From Oscillospiraceae bacterium (GTDB taxonomy: Bacteria > Bacillota > Clostridia > Oscillospirales > Oscillospiraceae), in assembly GCA_015068165.1 (NCBI GenBank), contig SVKZ01000002.1, positions 1-64,000 of the forward strand: a stretch of 64,000 bases of DNA, written 5' to 3'. This document shows positions 16,714 to 24,513 of the stretch, piece by piece; the stretch's first letter is position 1; each line of letters opens with the position of its first letter. Made by a program: the position numbers and the translations under genes. Under the pieces are notes generated by a model. The model saw only the letters and a program-made list of their open reading frames with translations, had not been told where the DNA came from and searched no databases.

Positions 16714-17424
16714 ATGGCTGTTTACAGGAAGCACCTCAATACCCGTCAGAGAATTGTTCAGGAGGCCGCACGGATGTTTGTGGAGGAGGGGTATACCGGC
16801 AGCTCCATTAACCGTCTGTCCAAGAAGTTACAGCTCAGTCCCGGGAATATCACCTTCTATTTTCCCACCAAGGAGCATCTTTTGGAGGTGCTGGTGGAGG
16901 AGATGTTTGCCTTTCAGAATATTATGATGGAAAAGGAGACCCAGGAGGAGGGGTACAGCTCGCTGCTTGCCTACTGCCTGGAGCTGACCTCCATTGCCGC
17001 CGTTTGCGAGGAAAGTGAGATCGCCCGGGATTTCTATGCGTCCTCTTACGCCTCTGCACTGACGCTGGCAAATATCCGTAAAAACGATACCCCCAAGACG
17101 AGGGAGGTGTTCAAGCCTTTCTGCCCGGACTGGACAGATACCCGGTGGGTGGCCACGGAGAATATCGTCTCCGGCATTGAATATGCCACCATTATGACCC
17201 GGGAGGAGAACACACCCCTTCCACTGCAAATCCAGCTGACCTTAGATACCATTTTGTATCTCTACGGCGTACCGGAAGAGGTGCGGAAGGCGAAAATCCA
17301 AAAGGTGCTGAATATGGATTACCGGGCGCTGGGACATAAGGTGCTGATTGAGTTTCCCGCCTATGTGGCAAGAGTCAACGAAGAAAACCTGAAGGCAGCT
17401 CCCAAGAGAAGGAAGAAAAGCTGA
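16714..17424 (+). CDS. TetR/AcrR-family transcriptional regulator
   Basis: A 236-residue regulator. The N-terminal helix-turn-helix is clear: TRQRIVQEAARMFVEEGYTG, then SINRLSKKLQLSPGNITFYF, and TKEHLLEVLVEEMF, spanning residues 10-70. The C-terminal ligand domain is divergent and ends in a basic tail (KAAPKRRKKS). GAGAGGGA precedes the ATG. It has its own strong promoter. No efflux pump or enzyme lies next to it in the same direction, so its target genes are unknown. Confidence 0.9.
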   Translation: MAVYRKHLNTRQRIVQEAARMFVEEGYTGSSINRLSKKLQLSPGNITFYFPTKEHLLEVLVEEMFAFQNIMMEKETQEEGYSSLLAYCLELTSIAAVCEESEIARDFYASSYASALTLANIRKNDTPKTREVFKPFCPDWTDTRWVATENIVSGIEYATIMTREENTPLPLQIQLTLDTILYLYGVPEEVRKAKIQKVLNMDYRALGHKVLIEFPAYVARVNEENLKAAPKRRKKS

Positions 17425-17428
17425 GAAT

Positions 17429-17583
17429 AACCCTCCCCTTTGGGGAGGGTGTCAAAAATCTTTTGATTTTTGACGGGTGAGGTTTTGGCCCTTCACATTT
17501 ATTGATGCATTTCGAGTAAAGATAGTTTGATGAACCTCATCCGTCTCGCCTTACGGCGAGCCACCTTCCCCAAAGGGGAAGGT
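17429..17583. repeat. Dispersed palindromic repeat R1, copy b
   Basis: Same ends as copy a (CCCTCCCC-TTT-GGGGAGGG and CCTTCCCC-AAA-GGGGAAGG). It has a GTCAAAAATC/GATTTTTGAC stem and an extra internal block of about 60 bases between GGTGAGG and CCTCATCC. The last inner stem is CTCGCC/GGCGAG instead of the sequence in copy a. Confidence 0.85.
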
Positions 17584-17607
17584 TATCGCTGCTTTCTATA
17601 ATAAGCA

Positions 17608-17634
17608 AAAGGACCGGGATCCCGGTCCTTTTGT
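17608..17634. terminator. Bidirectional terminator
   Basis: AAAAGGACCGGGATCCCGGT followed by CCTTTT is one long perfect palindrome. It lies directly after the minus-strand LiaF-like gene. Confidence 0.8.
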
Positions 17635-17636
17635 AT

Positions 17637-18311
17637 TTACTTAATATCTACGCCGCCGAAGATGCAGGCGCCTTCAATGTAAACGGTAGGCCCATCGGGT
17701 CTGTGGAAAACTTTACTGTCCGCACCGCCGAAAATACCGGTAACATTGGTACTTACATTGACATTTTCCGGCATATACAAATCAATGCCGCCAAAAACAG
17801 AGGTGATATTGATACGGCAGTCCTTTTCAATAATTGCACCCCGGAGGTCGCAGTCAATGCCGCCGAAAATAGCGGTAAGCTCTGTGCCGGTAAATTCCTG
17901 TCCGGCATAGTTAATCTCGCTGCCGGAGAAAACAGCCGTATTTGCGCCGCCGCTGCCGACGTGGATTTCCACTTCTACAGGGGCGGGTTTCTTTTTGCCG
18001 AAAATGCCGGTAAACACCAGTTTCAGTCCGGCGCAGACTACCACCACAGGCAAAAACAGCTTCCAAATCATATCAAAATCCAAAATATCCCGGGCGCACA
18101 GCAGCAAAAATACACCAAAGGCGATGCCCACAAGATTTCCGAATTTTTTCTTCTCCGTAAACAGACCCACAGTGCAGGGGATGATGATAAACAGCGTCCA
18201 CCAGCCGGTGAAGAAAATGTTGATGCTTGTAATGCCCAGGGAATTCAGGGCGAAAATACCGCCGCCTACAATCAGAGCAATGCCCCAAAGGATAGAGGTT
18301 GATTTTTTCAT
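17637..18311 (-). CDS. LiaF-like membrane protein
   Basis: A 224-residue protein with four hydrophobic segments in the first 105 residues, starting ILWGIALIVGGGIFALNSLG. A soluble C-terminal domain follows, with regularly spaced repeats (TELTAIFGGIDCDLRGA, INITSVFGGIDLYMPENV, VTGIFGGADS, ACIFGGVDIK). This 'FGG-D' beta-helix pattern is typical of LiaF and the cell-wall-active antibiotic response domain, which modulates envelope-stress two-component systems. No LiaRS pair is adjacent, so its partner is unknown. Confidence 0.85.
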   Translation of the reverse strand: MKKSTSILWGIALIVGGGIFALNSLGITSINIFFTGWWTLFIIIPCTVGLFTEKKKFGNLVGIAFGVFLLLCARDILDFDMIWKLFLPVVVVCAGLKLVFTGIFGKKKPAPVEVEIHVGSGGANTAVFSGSEINYAGQEFTGTELTAIFGGIDCDLRGAIIEKDCRINITSVFGGIDLYMPENVNVSTNVTGIFGGADSKVFHRPDGPTVYIEGACIFGGVDIK

Positions 18312-18330
18312 AAAAGACTCCTTTCTCTAT

Positions 18331-19380
18331 TCAGCTTACTCCGTCAATGGGACGGAGGACACTGTATTTATCATAGCGGGTATCTAAGGACTCCGCAATG
18401 AACACAAGATAAACTTCCGGATTTTCAAATCCGGTCTGCCCGGCAACCAATTCGCAATCCGCGCCGCTGACCTTTTCCATATAGAGCCGTGTCCTGCCCT
18501 CCGGCAGAGGAAAGCCGGGTGTTCCCATAAAAGAAACGGCAAAAACATCTGTAGCGCAGGCGGTTACCAAGGTTTTGGCGGCAGAAGCGATGGCGGCATT
18601 CTTATCTCCGGGGAAGAGGATGTTCTGTGTTTCCGGGAAGCGGAAATGGTCGAATACCGCTTCGTCAAAGCCCAAAGCCTTCAGCTCCGAGAGAATTTGG
18701 GCAAGATAGGTAATGGTGCCCTGGTGGGCGGGGTTGAGCCAGTAACAGCCCACTTCGTCCATCCACAGATATCCGCCCGACGAATGGTGCAAACCGGAGG
18801 GAACATTGTTAAGGCCAAAGTAATAATCCCGGAAAGCGGGCAGGCGGGCAATAAGGTAAACGCCCTGGCGATTGAGGGTATCAATCAGTTCACCTACTTT
18901 TTGGGTGTTTATGAGATTGCTCCGCTGAGTGCTGACGGTGGAATCGTAGAAAAACCGACCCCGGAAGTTTTTCACCTCCAGCATCACCGGTGTTCCGGCG
19001 GGGAGCTTTTTCAGTTTTTCCATCAGCATATCAATCTTGGCTTCCGAATCGCCCTGGGGGTTCCGGGAGCCGGCGGGGGCGGAGATGTCCGCTTCTGTAA
19101 TGTAAAAGCCGGAAAGCTGCTGCAGCTGACCGGTTACCTCCACATCGTCATCGCCGTAGTGGATAGACACGGTGGGGCGAGGCTCGGTGGGGGTGGCGAG
19201 CTGGCCGGACAGGGGTCTGTCCCGGTCAAAATCTAAGTAAACACCGTCTTTGGTGTAGACTAAGAACCGATCCAGCCACAGCAGCCAGCACATCAGCACA
19301 AAGAAAGCCACCAACGACAGCGTAAGCAGTACGGTGCAAAGCCGTTTGATTACCCGCCGGGTGCGGTAGGGAATGGTCAT
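18331..19380 (-). CDS. Membrane-anchored DUF4015-like putative glycoside hydrolase
   Basis: A 349-residue protein. One N-terminal transmembrane segment (LCTVLLTLSLVAFFVLMCWL) places the rest outside. The body looks like a TIM barrel: TPVMLEVKNFRGRFFYDS, GVYLIARLPAFRDYYFG, YLAQILSELKALGFDEAVFD and HFRFPE. That pattern resembles DUF4015 proteins, which are predicted, not proven, to cleave glycans. It starts 19 bases upstream of the LiaF-like gene, so the two may be co-transcribed. Substrate unknown. Confidence 0.65.
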   Translation of the reverse strand: MTIPYRTRRVIKRLCTVLLTLSLVAFFVLMCWLLWLDRFLVYTKDGVYLDFDRDRPLSGQLATPTEPRPTVSIHYGDDDVEVTGQLQQLSGFYITEADISAPAGSRNPQGDSEAKIDMLMEKLKKLPAGTPVMLEVKNFRGRFFYDSTVSTQRSNLINTQKVGELIDTLNRQGVYLIARLPAFRDYYFGLNNVPSGLHHSSGGYLWMDEVGCYWLNPAHQGTITYLAQILSELKALGFDEAVFDHFRFPETQNILFPGDKNAAIASAAKTLVTACATDVFAVSFMGTPGFPLPEGRTRLYMEKVSGADCELVAGQTGFENPEVYLVFIAESLDTRYDKYSVLRPIDGVS

Positions 19381-19408
19381 AGGTTACTCCTCTGCAATGG
19401 AAGGTTAT

Positions 19409-19566
19409 TACCCTCCCCTATGGGGAGGGTGGTTTTTGCTGTGCAAAAACCGGGTGAGGTTTTAACGCCTCGCATCTATCGGTGCATTTTCAAATAACGA
19501 AGGGATTTTCGAACCTCATCCGTCAAAAATCAGAGATTTTTGCCACCTTCCCCAAAGGGGAAGGCT
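19409..19566. repeat. Dispersed palindromic repeat R1, copy c
   Basis: It begins CCCTCCCC-TAT-GGGGAGGG and ends CCTTCCCC-AAA-GGGGAAGG. The second stem is GTTTTTGC/GCAAAAAC and the penultimate stem is GTCAAAAATC...GATTTTTG, so the stems have been exchanged relative to copies a and b. It lies between the starts and ends of two minus-strand genes. Confidence 0.85.
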
Positions 19567-19578
19567 TAAATTAGGGGA

Positions 19579-20508
19579 TTATCTTACCTTCGCGCAAACA
19601 CAGCGCCAGTCTTCTTTTTGGCGAATTTCTGTGATTTCCAGGCCAGCGTTTTCCAATGCGGCAATCACATCGGAAAGGCGGGTATCCAAAATGCCGGAGC
19701 AAATCAAAATGCTGTCGGCACTTAAAAACTGGGGAAGGGTGGGGGCAAGATGGCAAATTACATCTGCCACAATGTTTACAAGCACCAAATCGTAATGTGC
19801 CCCGGAAAGCCGGGTCATCAGCTTCCTGTCCGCCGTAACATTGCCGGTCAGGGCGGTAAATTCCGGGGCGGTAAAACCGTTATAGGCGGCGTTCTCCCGG
19901 GAAATGTCCTCGGCCTTGGGGTCAATGTCCACGCCAATGGCGCTTTTTGCCCCTAAACGCAGGGCGGCAATAGAGAGAATACCGCTGCCGCTGCCCAGAT
20001 CCAGGCAGGAAAAGCCCGGTTTTATACATTCTTCCATTGCTTCCATCACCATTTGGGTGGAGGGGTGGGCGCCTGTGCCGAAGGTAAGACCCGGGTCTAA
20101 AATTACCGGCAGACGGTCTGTGTCATTTTCCAGCCAGTAGGGGAGCACTATGAGCTTTTCGCCAATTATCTGGGGCGGGTAATTTTCCTTCCAGCTTTCT
20201 TCCCAGTTGGTTTCTGCCAAAGTGTTTACGGTCATATTCAGCCCCAGGGATGCCACCAGCTTTTCCAGCCGGGCAAGACCTTCTGTGTCCGTATCCTCTA
20301 AGTAAAGCTTAATGTGGGAAAGCCCCTGGAGCTTTTCCTGCAGGCTTTCGTCTATATAATCCCAGTAGGCTTTGTTTTCGTCCAAAAAGGTCTCAAATTC
20401 CTGCTGATCTTCAATGAGCAGTTCTTCAAAACCGCCGCTTGTCAGTGCGGCAGCCACATCTTCAATTTGCGAAGGGGTTGTGGAGATGGTAATCTCAAGA
20501 TAGGTCAT
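19579..20508 (-). CDS. prmA: Ribosomal protein L11 methyltransferase
   Basis: Class I methyltransferase that trimethylates ribosomal protein L11. The start is at ATG 20508, with AGGAG 7 bases upstream; the ORF track's longer version reads through an R1 repeat. The protein then has 309 residues, normal for PrmA. It has the N-terminal substrate-recognition domain (MTYLEITISTTPSQIEDVAA), DPGLTFGTGAHPSTQMVMEA, the cofactor loop CLDLGSGSGILSIAALRLGA and LVLVNIVADVI. Confidence 0.95.
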   Translation of the reverse strand: MTYLEITISTTPSQIEDVAAALTSGGFEELLIEDQQEFETFLDENKAYWDYIDESLQEKLQGLSHIKLYLEDTDTEGLARLEKLVASLGLNMTVNTLAETNWEESWKENYPPQIIGEKLIVLPYWLENDTDRLPVILDPGLTFGTGAHPSTQMVMEAMEECIKPGFSCLDLGSGSGILSIAALRLGAKSAIGVDIDPKAEDISRENAAYNGFTAPEFTALTGNVTADRKLMTRLSGAHYDLVLVNIVADVICHLAPTLPQFLSADSILICSGILDTRLSDVIAALENAGLEITEIRQKEDWRCVCAKVR

Positions 20509-20531
20509 AGGGCAGCTCCTTATAAGGGGAT

Positions 20532-20640
20532 AACCTTCCCCTCTGGGGAAGGTGGCATTTGCGAGGTACGAGCAAATGACGGATGAGGTCGACCTCACCC
20601 AACCTCGCTTTGCTCGGCCACCCTCCCCAAAGGGGAGGGG
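20532..20640. repeat. Dispersed palindromic repeat R1, copy d (inverted)
   Basis: Reverse orientation relative to copies a-c: CCTTCCCC-TCT-GGGGAAGG at the left and CCCTCCCC-AAA-GGGGAGGG at the right. Inner stems are CATTTGC/GCAAATG, GAGGTCGACCTC and a short ACCTCGC...GC pair. It lies between divergent genes prmA and the M16 pair. Confidence 0.85.
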
Positions 20641-20758
20641 ACATTTTCATTGTATCGCATTCGGTGAAAAATAACAACCGATTTTTTTGTTTTCCCCTAT
20701 CTATTTCCGGAAAAATAGTATATAATGATTCCATACGACAGTGAGGAGCGGGAAAAAG

Positions 20759-22021
20759 ATGGAAGAAATGACCCTGGGCGCGGGGGTGCAGCTTCGTTGT
20801 TTCCGGGACGACCGGTTTAAGCAAGGGTGCTTAAGCATCCAGTTTGTGCGCCCGATGAATAAAGAAGAAGCGGCAAAAAACGCTCTGCTTCCGGCAGTGC
20901 TGCTTCGCGGCACGGAAAAAAGCCCGGACATTGGCAGTATCACTGCCCGGCTGGACGATTTATACGGCGCATCCGTAGGCCCCCTTGTGCGCCGGGCGGG
21001 AGACTGGCAGACCAGCGGCCTGTTTTGCGGGTTTATTGACGATAAATATGCCTTGGATGGGGATGAGGTTTTTGCCCCTATGGTAGAGTTCCTCCGGGAA
21101 ATTCTTTTTTGCCCCCGGCTGGAAAAGGGCATTTTCCCGGAAAGCGTGGTGGAAAGCGAAAAGAAAAACCTGATTGCCACCATCGAATCCCGAATGAACG
21201 ATAAGCGCACCCTTGCCTTTGATAAGCTGATTGTAAATATGTGCAAAGCCGACAGCTTCGGCATTCCCCGGTTAGGACACAAGGAAGATGTGGCGGCTAT
21301 TACGGCACAAAGCCTGTATGCCCATTATGAAAACCTGCTGAAAACTGCCCGGGTGGAGCTTTTCTATGTGGGAAGCCAGGAACCTGGTGTGGTAGGGCAA
21401 AAGCTGAAGGCTTTGTTTGCCGATACGCCCCGGCAGGTGGCGGCTTTGCCGGAGCAGACACCCTTTGGGGAAGATCCGGGAGGAAGCCACCAGGAAAAAA
21501 TGGAGGTTTCTCAGGGAAAGCTGGCGATGGGCTTTGTAACCCCCATCACCCTCCGACACCCCAAATTTGCGGCAATGCAGCTTCTAAATGGCATTTTTGG
21601 CGGCGGTATGACCGGCAAGCTCTTTGCCAAAATAAGGGAAGAAATGTCCCTTTGCTACGACATCGGATCTTCTTACTACAGCAGTAAGGGTATTTTGGTG
21701 GTTTCTGCCGGTATTGACTTTGGGGCGCGGGATGTGGTAGAAAAACAGGTAGAAATGCAGCTGGAAGCAATTTGCAACGGCGAAATTTCCGCCTCAGAGC
21801 TGGAAAGCGCCCGGCAGATGCTCCTTTCTTCCCTGGAAAGTGTCCACGACACCCCCGGAAATATCGAAGGCTACTATGCCGTTCAGGGCTTAACGGGTAT
21901 GCTGTTTTCCCGGGAAGAATATAAGCAGGCAATTCTCCGCTGCACGGCGTCGGATATTTCTGAGGTGGCAAAAACCCTTCAAAAGCACACCGTATTTTTC
22001 CTTAAGGGGGTGCAGGAATGA
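20759..22021 (+). CDS. M16-family peptidase-like protein, inactive-type subunit (YfmF-like)
   Basis: A 420-residue insulinase-fold protein. The zinc motif HxxEH is absent: the matching position reads LLPAVLLRGTEKSPDI. It is therefore the non-catalytic half of a pair with the next gene. The two halves of the fold are visible (LDDLYGASVGPLVRRAG; MQLLNGIFGGGMTGKLF). In Firmicutes such pairs (YfmF/YfmH, also YmfF/YmfH) have been linked to EF-P modification in Bacillus. The start is set at ATG 20759 after GAGGAG. It overlaps the next gene by 4 bases. A TATAAT at 20721 is its likely -10 box. Confidence 0.88.
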   Translation: MEEMTLGAGVQLRCFRDDRFKQGCLSIQFVRPMNKEEAAKNALLPAVLLRGTEKSPDIGSITARLDDLYGASVGPLVRRAGDWQTSGLFCGFIDDKYALDGDEVFAPMVEFLREILFCPRLEKGIFPESVVESEKKNLIATIESRMNDKRTLAFDKLIVNMCKADSFGIPRLGHKEDVAAITAQSLYAHYENLLKTARVELFYVGSQEPGVVGQKLKALFADTPRQVAALPEQTPFGEDPGGSHQEKMEVSQGKLAMGFVTPITLRHPKFAAMQLLNGIFGGGMTGKLFAKIREEMSLCYDIGSSYYSSKGILVVSAGIDFGARDVVEKQVEMQLEAICNGEISASELESARQMLLSSLESVHDTPGNIEGYYAVQGLTGMLFSREEYKQAILRCTASDISEVAKTLQKHTVFFLKGVQE

Positions 22022-23295
22022 TTGAAAAAGCTTACCCCCGGTTAGGCGAAAGGGTCTTTTGGGAGACCCTTCCCAACGGTCTTGCGGTCTGCGTGGTACC
22101 GAGACCGGGCTTTTCCAAAAAGCTGTGCTACTTCACCACCGATTACGGTGCAATCCATACCCAATTTTCGCTGGACGGAGAAAATGTGATTGCCCCTGCC
22201 GGCATCGCCCACTACTTGGAGCATAAGATGTTCGATATGCCCGGGGGCGAAATTTCCGGCTGCTTTGCCCAGCTGGGCGCAGATGTAAATGCCTTTACCA
22301 GTTACGATATGACCGCCTATTACTTCACCTGCACCGAGCGGTTTGACGAGGCTTTGGGGCTTCTTTTGGATTTTGTATCTACGCCGTATTTCACCGAGGA
22401 AAGCGTCCAAAAAGAGCAGGGGATCATCGGTCAGGAAATCGAAATGAATGCCGACAGCCCGGACACGGCGGTGTTTGAAAACCTGATGGGCTGTATGTAT
22501 CAAAACCATCCCATTTCCGTGCCGATTTTAGGCACACGGGATTCTATCGCGAAAATCACCCCGGAAATTCTGCATAAGTGCCATCGGGCATTCTATGCAC
22601 CGAATAATATGTTTCTTTGTGTTGTGGGGGATGTAGACCCGGAAGCGGTCTGCGCCATCGCAAGGGAACACTTACCGGCAGAAAAAACAGAAAAAGCCCC
22701 CCGGGTAGATACCTGGGCGGAAGATACTAAGATAGAAAAGCATCTGGTGGAAGCGAATATGGAGGTGGCAATGCCCATCTTTCAGCTTGGCTTCAAATGC
22801 CCCGACCCGGGCAAGGGAGAAAGGGCGGTGCGGACAGAGTTCGTGGCGGATTTGGCTTCCGAAGCCCTCTTTGGCGAGTCGTCGGATTTGTACCAGAGAT
22901 TATACGAAGAGGGGATTATTGATTCCTCCTTCGGCGGCGGCTTTGAAACCGTTTCCGGTATGGGAATGCTTACCGTCTCCGGCGACAGCGATTACCCGGA
23001 AAAGGTGAAAGAGGCGCTGCTTGCGGAAGCGGAGAAGCTCTGCCGTGAGGGAATTTCGGAGGAAAGACTCCTTCGGATGAAGCGCAGCGCGATGGGTCGC
23101 AGAATTCGGGCGCTGGATAGCTTCAATTCCCTGATTTTCCGGATTACGGCTTACTATTTTACGGAATTTGATTATTTTGAATTTCCCGCAATCTACGAAA
23201 AAATCACGCCTCGGGAGCTGACGGATTTCCTGCGTACAGCCGTTCGTGAGGAAAACTGCGCCCTCAGTGTGATTTATCCTGTAAAAGATGAATAA
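22018..23295 (+). CDS. M16-family zinc metallopeptidase, catalytic-type subunit (YfmH-like)
   Basis: A 425-residue partner of the preceding gene (ATGA overlap). It carries the inverted zinc motif HYLEH at residues 65-69 and downstream acidic residues in GQEIEMNADSPD, so this half should bind zinc and be active. The block LGADVNAFTSYDMTAYYFTC is conserved in the family. The two products probably make a clam-shell heterodimer that degrades small peptides or processes a specific substrate. Confidence 0.9.
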   Translation: MIEKAYPRLGERVFWETLPNGLAVCVVPRPGFSKKLCYFTTDYGAIHTQFSLDGENVIAPAGIAHYLEHKMFDMPGGEISGCFAQLGADVNAFTSYDMTAYYFTCTERFDEALGLLLDFVSTPYFTEESVQKEQGIIGQEIEMNADSPDTAVFENLMGCMYQNHPISVPILGTRDSIAKITPEILHKCHRAFYAPNNMFLCVVGDVDPEAVCAIAREHLPAEKTEKAPRVDTWAEDTKIEKHLVEANMEVAMPIFQLGFKCPDPGKGERAVRTEFVADLASEALFGESSDLYQRLYEEGIIDSSFGGGFETVSGMGMLTVSGDSDYPEKVKEALLAEAEKLCREGISEERLLRMKRSAMGRRIRALDSFNSLIFRITAYYFTEFDYFEFPAIYEKITPRELTDFLRTAVREENCALSVIYPVKDE

Positions 23296-23296
23296 A

Positions 23297-23450
23297 TACC
23301 TTCCCCCGTGGGGAAGGTGGCCGAGCGAAGCGAGGTCGGATGAGGAATGCGGGAGATAAAACTTCTGTATTTGCATTTGTACAGACCTATTGTGCACGCC
23401 GTTCCTCACCCGTCAGCTTCGCTGACACCCTCCCCCCGGGGGAGGGGATT
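23297..23450. repeat. Dispersed palindromic repeat R1, copy e (inverted)
   Basis: CCTTCCCC-CG-TGGGGAAGG opens it and CCCTCCCC-CC-GGGGGAGGG closes it. Inner stems are CCGAGCGAAGCGAGG and GTCAGC-TTC-GCTGAC, with an extra block of about 60 bases between TGAGG and CCTCAC as in copies b and c. Confidence 0.85.
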
Positions 23451-23455
23451 AACGG

Positions 23456-23537
23456 GGCGTGCTGCCGCTACAATGTAGTTTGTCGGCTTGCCGACACCAT
23501 AATTGTCAACTGTTAATTATCCATTGTCAATTTTACA
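23456..23537. repeat. Dispersed repeat R2, partial copy
   Basis: A GTCGGC-TT-GCCGAC hairpin followed by ACACCATAATTGTCAACTG and then TCCATTGTCAATTTT. These pieces recur at about 26.0 and 26.6-26.8 kb. It lies directly before the lgt ribosome-binding site. Confidence 0.7.
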
Positions 23538-23551
23538 AAGGAGGAAACTAT

Positions 23552-24379
23552 ATGCAATACACAGAAATCTCTTTCCCCGGGCTTGGGATTGAAATCAATC
23601 CCGGCAGAGCCTTAGATCTGGGTTTTATGCAGATCAACTACTATGGCCTGATTATCGCCATAGGCCTTGCGCTGGCGGCTATTTACGGTCTGCGCCGCTG
23701 CAATCAGTTCGGCTTCAAGCAGGACGATGTGATTGACGGCGCGCTGATGATCATTCCCTTTGCCATTATCTGCACCCGGCTGTACTACTGCGCTTTCCAA
23801 TGGGAGCATTATAAGGACAATCCCATTTCCATTCTCTACATTTGGGAGGGCGGACTTGCCATTTACGGCGGTGTCATCGGCGCGGTGATCGGCATTATTG
23901 CCTATTGCGCCTATAAAAAAATCAGTATTTTCGCCGCCTTTGATATGGTAGGCATCAGCTTCCTCATCGGTCAGATGATCGGCCGCTGGGGCAACTTCTT
24001 CAATCGGGAAGCCTTCGGCAGTGCTACCGACGGCTTCCTTAGAATGGGGCTTTTCAATACCTATACCCAGTCCTGGGAATATCACCATCCCACTTTCCTG
24101 TACGAATCGCTGTGGAATGCCGCAGGCTTTGTGCTATTGCACTTTTTATCCAAAAAACGGCAGTATGACGGGCAGATCGCCCTGGGCTATGTTGCCTGGT
24201 ACGGCTTGGGCAGAGCATTTATTGAAGGTCTGCGGACGGACAGCCTTTACTGGGGACAGTACCGGGTCAGCCAGGTGCTGGCACTGGTCAGCTTTATTCT
24301 TGCCGGCGGTATGCTTCTTTTCCAGGCCTTCCGCAAGCACGATAAGAGTAAGCTCTATGTAAACCGGGTTTCCGAATAA
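23552..24379 (+). CDS. lgt: Prolipoprotein diacylglyceryl transferase
   Basis: Membrane enzyme that attaches diacylglycerol to the lipobox cysteine of prelipoproteins. The 275-residue protein has seven hydrophobic segments and the Lgt signature GQMIGRWGNFFNREAFG at residues 140-156. WEGGLAIYGGVIGAV (99-113) is also conserved. ATG 23552 follows AAAGGAGG; the ORF track's longer form reads through a repeat. The lipoprotein at 14 kb would be one of its substrates. Confidence 0.95.
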   Translation: MQYTEISFPGLGIEINPGRALDLGFMQINYYGLIIAIGLALAAIYGLRRCNQFGFKQDDVIDGALMIIPFAIICTRLYYCAFQWEHYKDNPISILYIWEGGLAIYGGVIGAVIGIIAYCAYKKISIFAAFDMVGISFLIGQMIGRWGNFFNREAFGSATDGFLRMGLFNTYTQSWEYHHPTFLYESLWNAAGFVLLHFLSKKRQYDGQIALGYVAWYGLGRAFIEGLRTDSLYWGQYRVSQVLALVSFILAGGMLLFQAFRKHDKSKLYVNRVSE

Positions 24380-24380
24380 A

Positions 24381-24452
24381 ATGTAGGGACACCCGTCCTC
24401 GGGTGTCCCTGGGAATATTAGCGGACACCCCGGAGGGGTGTCCCTACACGAC
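24381..24452. repeat. Dispersed repeat R3, copy a (two hairpins between conserved ends)
   Basis: It begins TGTAGGGACACCC and ends GGGTGTCCCTACA. Inside are two adjacent hairpins, GGACACCC...GGGTGTCC and GGACACCCC-GGA-GGGGTGTCC. The outer TGTAGGG/CCCTACA ends match copy b at 26644, where the stems are different. Confidence 0.8.
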
Positions 24453-24477
24453 CGTCTTTCATCGTTGTTTTTGCATA

Positions 24478-24513
24478 AAAGAAGGTAGACACCGTGTGTC
24501 TACCTTCTTTTTT
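24478..24513. terminator. Bidirectional terminator between lgt and the acyltransferase gene
   Basis: AAAGAAGGTAGACAC and GTGTCTACCTTCTTT form a 15-bp stem with loop CGT, followed by T residues. It serves the minus-strand gene ending at 24512 and probably lgt as well. Confidence 0.85.
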
